Source: Candidatus Flexifilum breve (GTDB lineage: Bacteria; Chloroflexota; Anaerolineae; Aggregatilineales; Phototrophicaceae). From it: a DNA stretch of 64,000 nt. The DNA is taken from contig JADKGC010000004.1 of NCBI GenBank assembly GCA_016717205.1, positions 372,001-436,000 on the forward strand, given 5' to 3'. The translations under genes and the position numbers were made by a program. The notes under the pieces are model-generated. The model ran no database searches. It was given only the letters and a program-made list of their open reading frames with translations, and was not told where the DNA came from. Shown here one piece after another: positions 58,553 to 64,000 of the stretch. The first letter of the stretch is position 1. Each line of letters starts with the position of its first letter.

Positions 58553-60508
58553 ATGGCTACAGTCATTACCACTCAGGAAACCGCCGCGGTCAGCAATCGA
58601 CCCATTTGGCTCACCCAAGCATGGCTCGAGCCGCGTCTCGTCGTCGTCACCCTCGTCGCCATTGTGACTAGTCTGATTTTGGAGCAGTTGGAAGCGCCGC
58701 CGCTGGCGATCCTGATCGTCAATGTCCTCTCCTATGTCGCGGGCGGTCTATTCGGCACGATTGGTGCATTGAGCAGCCTGCGCGAAAAGCGGCTGGATGT
58801 CGATATGCTGATGATCCTCGCGGCGCTCGGCGCGGCGCTGGTCGATCAGTGGCACGAAGGCGCGACGCTGCTGTTCCTCTTCTCGCTGAGCAACGTACTG
58901 CAGGATTACGCCATCGGACGCAGCCGCCAGGCGATTCGCGGCTTGCTCAAACTCTACCCGTCGGAGGCCAAAGTCAAAGGGCCGAACGGTGTGCAGGTCG
59001 TCAAAGTCAGCACGATTCGCGTGGGCGATCTCATCCTGATCGAACCGGGTGAGCGTCTGCCCGTTGACGGCATCGTCAAAGCGGGGCGTTCGGCGGTCGA
59101 CCAGTCGCCGATCACGGGCGAGTCGATGCCGGTCGAGAAGGGCGTGGGCGACAAAGTGTTTGCCGGGACGCTCAATCAGCAGGGCATGCTCGATGTGGAA
59201 GCGTTGCAACCCGCTTCGGACACGGTGCTGGCGCGGATCATCAAGATGGTGGAAGAGGCGCAGGACAGCAAAGCGCCGACCGAACGCTTCCTCGAAACGT
59301 TTGAGCAGCGCTATGCCACCCTGATCATCGTCGCGGTAGCGCTGTTCATCATTATCCCGCCCGCGCTCGGCTGGGTAGACTTCACGAGCAATTTCTATCG
59401 CGCGATGGTGCTCATGACCGTCGCCTCGCCGTGCGCGCTGGTGATCAGCACGCCCGCGTCGTTCATCTCGGCGATTGCGGCAGGCGCGCGCAGCGGTGTG
59501 CTCTTTAAGGGTGGCGCGTATCTGGAAGGTCTGGCGGTCGTCAAGGCGATCACCTTCGATAAGACGGGGACGCTCACGCAGGGCAAGCCCGCCGTCACCG
59601 ACCTGATTGCGTGTGATGAGAGCGACGAAACCGAACTGCTGCGCGTCGCGGCGGCGGTCGAGTCGCGTTCCGAACATCCGCTGGCGAAAGCGGTCGCGGC
59701 GGCTGCGCAGGCGCGGCAAATTCCGCTGGACGATGTGAGCGACTTCGAAGCAATTCCCGGTCGCGGCGTGCAAGCGATTGTGCACGGGCAGATCGTGAAC
59801 ATCGGCAGCCCGCAGTATCTGCTGCAAAACGGCGACTTCCCGGCGCGGCTGTCCGAAGCGCGCCACCGATTGGAAGACGAAGGCAAGACGGTCATGCTGG
59901 TGCAGCGCGGCGGCCAGTGGCTCGGCCTCATCGCGCTGGCGGATCAGCTCCGCCCGGAAGCGAAGGGGATCATCGAAACGCTGCACAAGATGGGCGTCAA
60001 AGTCGCCATGCTCACGGGTGATAACGAGAAAGTCGCGCAGAATATCGCCCAACAGGTCGGCGTCGATCAAGTGTACGCGGGCTTGATGCCGGAAGATAAA
60101 GTGACGGTCGTCAAGGAGATGGAAGCGAAGATCGGCGCGGTGGCGATGGTCGGCGACGGCGTGAACGATGCGCCCGCGCTGGCGACCGCCAGCATCGGCA
60201 TTGCGATGGGCGCGGCGGGCACGGATGTCGCGCTGGAGACGGCGGATCTCGTGCTCATGGGCGACCGCCTCGAACTGATCCCTTACGCCATCAACCTGAG
60301 CAAGAAGGCGCGGCGCGTGGTGTGGCAGAATATAAGCTTTGCCATTGCCGTGATTGTCCTGCTCATCACGAGCGCCTTTGTGGTCAACCTGCCGCTGCCG
60401 CTCGGCGTGCTCGGTCACGAGGGCAGCACAGTGATCGTCGTAATGAATGGCCTGCTCAGCCTGCTGATCATCCCAGAAATTCAGCGGCAGCGAGCGAAAA
60501 AAGCGTAA
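58553..60508 (+). CDS. P1B-4-type heavy-metal-transporting P-type ATPase
   Basis: P-type ATPase core: DQSPITGES, phosphorylation motif FDKTGTLTQG, SEHPLAKA, MLTGDNEK and GDGVNDAPAL. The transport motif is SPC (ASPCALVIS) and the last helices have HEGST, which is the mark of the P1B-4 group (CtpD/CoaT/PfeT-like) that exports Co, Fe or Zn ions. There is no N-terminal metal-binding domain, and about six to seven membrane helices, as in that group. It is divergent from glpK, with a promoter and possible operator upstream. The exact metal cannot be read. Confidence 0.92.
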   Translation: MATVITTQETAAVSNRPIWLTQAWLEPRLVVVTLVAIVTSLILEQLEAPPLAILIVNVLSYVAGGLFGTIGALSSLREKRLDVDMLMILAALGAALVDQWHEGATLLFLFSLSNVLQDYAIGRSRQAIRGLLKLYPSEAKVKGPNGVQVVKVSTIRVGDLILIEPGERLPVDGIVKAGRSAVDQSPITGESMPVEKGVGDKVFAGTLNQQGMLDVEALQPASDTVLARIIKMVEEAQDSKAPTERFLETFEQRYATLIIVAVALFIIIPPALGWVDFTSNFYRAMVLMTVASPCALVISTPASFISAIAAGARSGVLFKGGAYLEGLAVVKAITFDKTGTLTQGKPAVTDLIACDESDETELLRVAAAVESRSEHPLAKAVAAAAQARQIPLDDVSDFEAIPGRGVQAIVHGQIVNIGSPQYLLQNGDFPARLSEARHRLEDEGKTVMLVQRGGQWLGLIALADQLRPEAKGIIETLHKMGVKVAMLTGDNEKVAQNIAQQVGVDQVYAGLMPEDKVTVVKEMEAKIGAVAMVGDGVNDAPALATASIGIAMGAAGTDVALETADLVLMGDRLELIPYAINLSKKARRVVWQNISFAIAVIVLLITSAFVVNLPLPLGVLGHEGSTVIVVMNGLLSLLIIPEIQRQRAKKA

Positions 60509-60535
60509 ACTGCACAGAAATCTGTGTAATATGTA

Positions 60536-60561
60536 GGGACGAGGCATGCCTCGTCCTTTTC
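60536..60561 (+). terminator. Palindromic repeat acting as terminator of the metal ATPase gene
   Basis: GGGACGAGGCATGCCTCGTCC followed by TTTTC, 28 bases after the stop. It is a member of the dispersed palindrome family, here in terminator position. Confidence 0.7.
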
Positions 60562-60580
60562 ATTTACCCAAGGAGACAAT

Positions 60581-61486
60581 ATGCCTCTCACAGAACGGCT
60601 TGAGGTCCTGGCGCGCAAGAAACACGCCGAATTCGCGGCGTGTCCCGAATTGGTCGCCTGCGCGCTGACCGGATCCCTGCCGCGCGGACGCGTGTGGCCG
60701 GGCTCCGATCTCGACTTTCATGGTTACTGGACACAAGCGGAGGACGAATTCGAGGATGGGGTTGAGGATGGAATCTACTGGGAGATTAACATCGATCCGC
60801 TCGATGTGCTGACGGTCGAGGCGGTGGAACTCGTGCAAGCGCCGCCGTTCTCCAATGAGCAGTTTGGCGACACCATCCTCGAAGTGCTGTGGGGCGCGCG
60901 CGTGCTGTTTGACCGCGATGGGCGACTGGAAGCGGCGGTCGCGGAGGTCAAGCGCTTGAGCGAAGACCGGGTGTGGCTGCGCAAACGCGCCGCGAACTAT
61001 CTGCGTCATGGGTTAGAATGCCTTGACGCGCTGGCGGACGCCGACCCACAGCAGGCGATCCTCGACGCGCGGCGGATGAGTATCGTGTACGGCGTCAATG
61101 CTTACTGGAATGCGCGCGGCGAATTGTTTTCGAGCGCCATTCGCATTCCGGAACGTCTTGGCGAGCACCCGGAGATCCAGAGCCTATTCCGTGCCATCTG
61201 GAATCTCGGCGGGCAGCGCGGTTGGGACACGTTTTATGCCACTTACCAGTCGATGCCCGCTGAGATCCGCGAAGAAGCCGATCCCGACGTGCTGCGCGAG
61301 ATTTTGCCCGCGGTGCAGCTCGGCATGGCGGATGGCGGGCTGTGCCACTTCCGCTTCATCGCGGAAGGCTGGCTGCCGCTGGACACGGTCGCGCCGCTCA
61401 TGGGGTTTGAAGCGGACATGGCAGCACAAAAAGCTCGCGTGCTCGATCAAGCGCGGACGCTGCTGCACCGCATCAGCCAACGATAG
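60581..61486 (+). CDS. Nucleotidyltransferase-fold protein
   Basis: ALTGSLPRGRVWPGSDLDFHGY is the nucleotidyltransferase motif GS-x-PRG-x-SDLD, with a likely further acidic residue in YWEINIDPLDVLTVEAVEL. The helical remainder (LRKRAANYLRHGLECLDALA) resembles substrate-binding parts of aminoglycoside-type or Cap-type nucleotidyltransferases. AAGGAGA precedes the ATG. The substrate is unknown. It is a distant relative of the protein at 31998-32861. Confidence 0.8.
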   Translation: MPLTERLEVLARKKHAEFAACPELVACALTGSLPRGRVWPGSDLDFHGYWTQAEDEFEDGVEDGIYWEINIDPLDVLTVEAVELVQAPPFSNEQFGDTILEVLWGARVLFDRDGRLEAAVAEVKRLSEDRVWLRKRAANYLRHGLECLDALADADPQQAILDARRMSIVYGVNAYWNARGELFSSAIRIPERLGEHPEIQSLFRAIWNLGGQRGWDTFYATYQSMPAEIREEADPDVLREILPAVQLGMADGGLCHFRFIAEGWLPLDTVAPLMGFEADMAAQKARVLDQARTLLHRISQR

Positions 61487-61558
61487 GTGCTCAGCGGCAC
61501 ATTTTTGCCGACGGCGACATATAGTTCTGCAACGATGGAAAATCAGAACGAGGTGCTT

Positions 61559-62041
61559 ATGGTACAGCGTGGACGACCGCAGATGGAGCGCTACGGGATC
61601 AGCGAGAGCGAACAGGGGATGCTCGACTGGGCGTGGGTGGAAGGTCAGTTAAGCAACGCGCGCAATTACTGGATCAGCACGGTGACGCCGGACGGCAAAC
61701 CGCACGCCGCGCCGGTTTGGGGGTTGTGGCACGACGGCGCATTCTACTTCAGCACGGATTCGGTGTCGCGCAAGGCGAAGAACCTGACGGCGAACCCGGC
61801 GCTCGCGATGCATCTGGAGAGCGGCGACGACGCGGTCATGCTCGAAGGCGAGGCGGGGATCGTCACCGACGGCGATCTGCTCGATGAACTGTCACGCGTG
61901 TACAACGCCAAGTATCCCGGTTATGTGCAGGACTTCCGGAATCAAAAAGACGGGGTTGTATACGTGCTGCGGGCGCGCAAGGCGTTGGCGTGGAAAGAGA
62001 GCGATTTCCCCAACACGGCAACGCGCTGGGTGTTTGCGTAG
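61559..62041 (+). CDS. Pyridoxamine 5'-phosphate oxidase family (FMN/F420 split-barrel) protein
   Basis: The chain YWISTVTPDGKPHAAPVWGLWHDGAFYFSTDSVSRKAKNLTANPALAMHLESGDDAVMLEGEA is the split-barrel pattern of the PPOX-type F420- or FMN-dependent group. Residues G-K-P-H-x-x-P-V-W are typical of this fold. The acceptor is unknown. GAGG six bases before ATG 61559 is favoured over earlier in-frame starts at 61487 and 61535. It follows the nucleotidyltransferase gene by 72 bases. Confidence 0.85.
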   Translation: MVQRGRPQMERYGISESEQGMLDWAWVEGQLSNARNYWISTVTPDGKPHAAPVWGLWHDGAFYFSTDSVSRKAKNLTANPALAMHLESGDDAVMLEGEAGIVTDGDLLDELSRVYNAKYPGYVQDFRNQKDGVVYVLRARKALAWKESDFPNTATRWVFA

Positions 62042-62474
62042 CCTCACCCTGCTTACCTAACCTCTACCCCTCACCCCCAACCCCTCTCCCACGCAAGCGG
62101 GGAGAAGGGGGAAATCTGTCTCCCCTCCCCGAATTCGGGGAGGGGCGGGGGTGGGGTCGGATACGAGCGGCAGGTGCGCAGATTCGTTTCCACTCGGCTG
62201 GTTTATCCCTAACCCACGTTACCTAACCTCTACCCCTCACCCCAACCCCTCTCCCACGCAAGCGGGGGCGGAATCTGACCTTTTTCAACACCCTCATACC
62301 TTGTCCTAATTCTTTCCAGAGGGAAAAGAGGACGAGGCATGCCTCGTCCCTACGAGAAACCCCTTATTGGATACCCTCTTTATCGCGTCCGCTGCGACGG
62401 ACAGCCAAAAGGCCGCTCCTACGAAATGCGGCTTTCGCCCCTCTCCCTTGGGAGAGGGGATTGAGGGGTGAGGC
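62042..62474. repeat. Gap filled with dispersed repeats
   Basis: No gene is seen. The stretch holds a near-identical copy of the 36869-36977 repeat (62064-62160), a shorter copy (62236-62270), the palindrome GGACGAGGCATGCCTCGTCCC (62330-62350), and a GCCCCTCTCCCTTGGGAGAG...GGGGTGAGGC copy (62436-62474) next to the nucleoside hydrolase stop. Repeats of at least three families meet here between convergent genes. Confidence 0.75.
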
Positions 62475-63443
62475 TTATTTGAGCGTCGAGTACAGCAGTT
62501 CCTTCCAGCGCGGCACATCAATTGACCAGCACACGGTCACATTCTTCCCGTGTTCCTGCACACTGCGCCACACGTCGATGTTGCGCTCGTCCGTCGTCAC
62601 ATCGTAGCGATCCACGACGGTCATGCCGCGCGTGAGCTCGCTTTGGGTCTCCACATCGACGAAATGCTTGCTCATATAGGTACAAATTGTCGGGTCGAGG
62701 GCAATCGCCATCGCGACCGGATCGTACAACCCCAAGCCGAGATCATCCGATTGCTCGATGGTCGCTTTGTAGGCATGGCTGTTGCAGTCCATCGCGAAGC
62801 GCGCCAGCGGCGTGCCAAACCCGCGGATCATCTCCATCTCTTCGGCGAGGATGTTGGCTTCGCCGCGTGCCACCTCCCAGCCGACCATCTCAATTGGCAG
62901 GCCGGAATGGAAGGCGATGCGCGCCGCTTCCGGGTCGCACCAGATGTTGTATTCGGCGGCGGGCGTCACGTTGCCGGTCGTCCCTGCCGCGCCGCCCATG
63001 ACGATGCAGCGGCTGACCTTGCCGACGATATCCGGCGCTTGGCGCACAGCGAGCGCGACGTTGGTCAGCGGGCCGAGCGTCACCATGACGATGCCAGGAT
63101 TGGCGCGTACTGTATCGATGATCGCCTGCACGCCGTGTTTGGCTTCCGGCTGACGTTCCGGCGGGGGATAGAACTGGTTGCCCATGCCGTCTTCGCCGTG
63201 AAACCAGTGCGCATGTACGCGCGGACGCATGAGCGGACGATCTGCACCGATGTAAACGGGTACGTCGGCGCGTCCGCACATCTGCGCGGTGTAGAGCGCG
63301 TTGCGCGACCCCTGCGCTACGGGCATGTTGCCGTTGACAATCGTGATCGCTTCGACTTCCACGTCGGGCGCGCGCAGCGCCATGACCAGCGCAACGGCGT
63401 CATCCGAGGCGGTATCGGTGTCGATGATGAATTTGCGAACCAT
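62475..63443 (-). CDS. Nucleoside hydrolase (IUNH family)
   Basis: The calcium-binding motif IIDTDTASDDAVALVMAL at the N-terminus, GPLTNVALA, NVTPAAEYNIWCDPEAARI and LGLGLYDPVAMAIALDP mark an inosine-uridine preferring nucleoside hydrolase. It splits nucleosides into base and ribose. ATG 63443 overlaps the stop of the preceding membrane protein gene (TAATG) and starts the conserved fold; the longer frame is not needed. At 322 residues it is full length. Confidence 0.93.
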   Translation of the reverse strand: MVRKFIIDTDTASDDAVALVMALRAPDVEVEAITIVNGNMPVAQGSRNALYTAQMCGRADVPVYIGADRPLMRPRVHAHWFHGEDGMGNQFYPPPERQPEAKHGVQAIIDTVRANPGIVMVTLGPLTNVALAVRQAPDIVGKVSRCIVMGGAAGTTGNVTPAAEYNIWCDPEAARIAFHSGLPIEMVGWEVARGEANILAEEMEMIRGFGTPLARFAMDCNSHAYKATIEQSDDLGLGLYDPVAMAIALDPTICTYMSKHFVDVETQSELTRGMTVVDRYDVTTDERNIDVWRSVQEHGKNVTVCWSIDVPRWKELLYSTLK

Positions 63444-64000
63444 TAAGCACTTTTCTCCAGTTTGAGCAAGCGGCGAAGCTGTTTTTGGAACAGGAGCGGC
63501 ACGGCGCACGCGACCGCCACGACCGCATAGATGATCAGGTTGTTTTCGCCTGTCAGCGCCGTGCCGAAGGCAACCGCCGCGAACGTCGGGATCGCGCCGA
63601 CCACTACGGAGACGATCACATACGTGCGGAAGCGCAGCTTGGAGAAGCCAACCGCGTAACTGATGAAATCGTACACCGGAAACAGGAATAAGCGCGCGTA
63701 GCTCAGCGTCTTCCAGTCGACAATCTGCCCCATGAAATCTTCAACTTTGCGCAGACCGTCGTCACCGCCGACCATTCGGCGCACAACGCGCTGTCCGTAG
63801 CGGCGCGACAACCAGAAGCTGATGCTCCCGCCGAGCACTTCGCCGATCAGCGTGTAGAGTGTGCCTTCCCACAGGCCAAACAGGATGCCGGAGCCGACCT
63901 GAATCGGACCGCTGGAGAGGGGCGCGAACACGTAGGTCGCCGCCTTGATGCCGATATAGACCAGCGGCGCGAACACGCCCGCGCTCTGAATTGCCTCGCG
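63443..64000 (-). CDS. TVP38/TMEM64 (DedA-like) membrane protein, 5' end outside window
   Basis: The frame is open to the right window edge, and the in-frame residues before the GTG at 63976 (REAIQSAG) still fit the family, so the start lies beyond 64000. Motifs include GILFGLWEGTLYTLIGEVLGGSISFWLSRRYG and FPVYDFISYAVGFSKLRFRTYVI, the VTT domain pattern of TVP38/TMEM64 and DedA proteins, which act in lipid or membrane transport. It ends in a short basic tail. It is coupled with the nucleoside hydrolase by a one-base stop/start overlap. Confidence 0.9.
   Translation of the reverse strand, partial: REAIQSAGVFAPLVYIGIKAATYVFAPLSSGPIQVGSGILFGLWEGTLYTLIGEVLGGSISFWLSRRYGQRVVRRMVGGDDGLRKVEDFMGQIVDWKTLSYARLFLFPVYDFISYAVGFSKLRFRTYVIVSVVVGAIPTFAAVAFGTALTGENNLIIYAVVAVACAVPLLFQKQLRRLLKLEKSA

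Noticed and set aside
58748..60547. 599-codon open frame on the minus strand
   Set aside because: Antisense shadow of the metal ATPase; composition is dominated by Arg, His, Asp and Ala without any family pattern.
1..64000. CRISPR arrays, rRNA and tRNA genes
   Set aside because: No regularly spaced repeats of 24-40 bases, no rRNA-like blocks and no convincing tRNA were seen while reading both strands by eye; a tRNA scan could still find a missed one.

Overview
The window looks like one contig of a free-living, probably Chloroflexota-type (Anaerolineae-like) bacterium. This is an inference from the mix of GAF/PAS histidine kinases, class II LysRS, GreA and a PBP1C-like penicillin-binding protein, from the high GC of the right half, and from short palindromic dispersed repeats. 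No rRNA, tRNA or CRISPR array was recognised.

Two parts with different base composition meet near 28.0 kb. The left part (1-28.0 kb) is visibly AT-richer and accessory. It opens with the 3' part of a stand-alone GyrB-like ATPase/transducer protein whose catalytic residues are replaced. From 1.1 to 20.4 kb every gene lies on the minus strand. These are beta-propeller (WD40-like) proteins, HEAT-repeat proteins, a new-looking family with a C-x2-C...C-x-H-F motif present in three copies plus a remnant, a shuffled module of about 85 residues, a dual-specificity phosphatase, an HD hydrolase, an AraC regulator, a GNAT protein, small membrane proteins and a secreted TAP-like hydrolase. Three one-base homopolymer frameshifts and several gene remnants show that this array is duplicating and decaying, or that the assembly has indel errors.

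From 20.6 to 28.0 kb lies a plasmid-like module. After a junkyard (tail of a second hydrolase, an IS1182-type transposase fragment, an unidentified C-terminus, CTGTGACAG repeats) come, in transcription order on the minus strand, a ParM/Alp-like actin, a ParR-like protein, a dense array of perfect hairpins, an HU/IHF-like protein, a small ribbon-helix-helix-type protein, a relaxase-like protein and an AEP primase-helicase. They look like the segregation, mobilisation and replication genes of an integrated plasmid. Its right edge cuts into a PHP-domain gene that has lost its first metal ligands, so about 28,017 is a likely island/chromosome junction.

The right part (28.0-64 kb) is GC-rich chromosome with ordinary housekeeping and signalling genes: PBP1C, two nucleotidyltransferases, FMN reductase, MBL-fold hydrolase, DUF692-like TIM barrel, sirtuin, endonuclease III, three translationally coupled histidine kinases, greA, lysS, an orphan PAS-HATPase protein, serS, an FHA protein divergent from a REC-GAF-PAS-HATPase-REC-winged-helix hybrid regulator, an FMO-like monooxygenase with a glycosyltransferase, glpK, a P1B-4-type metal ATPase, two small-flavoprotein folds, a nucleoside hydrolase and a TVP38/DedA membrane protein cut by the window end. 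Several dispersed repeat families fill the gaps here.
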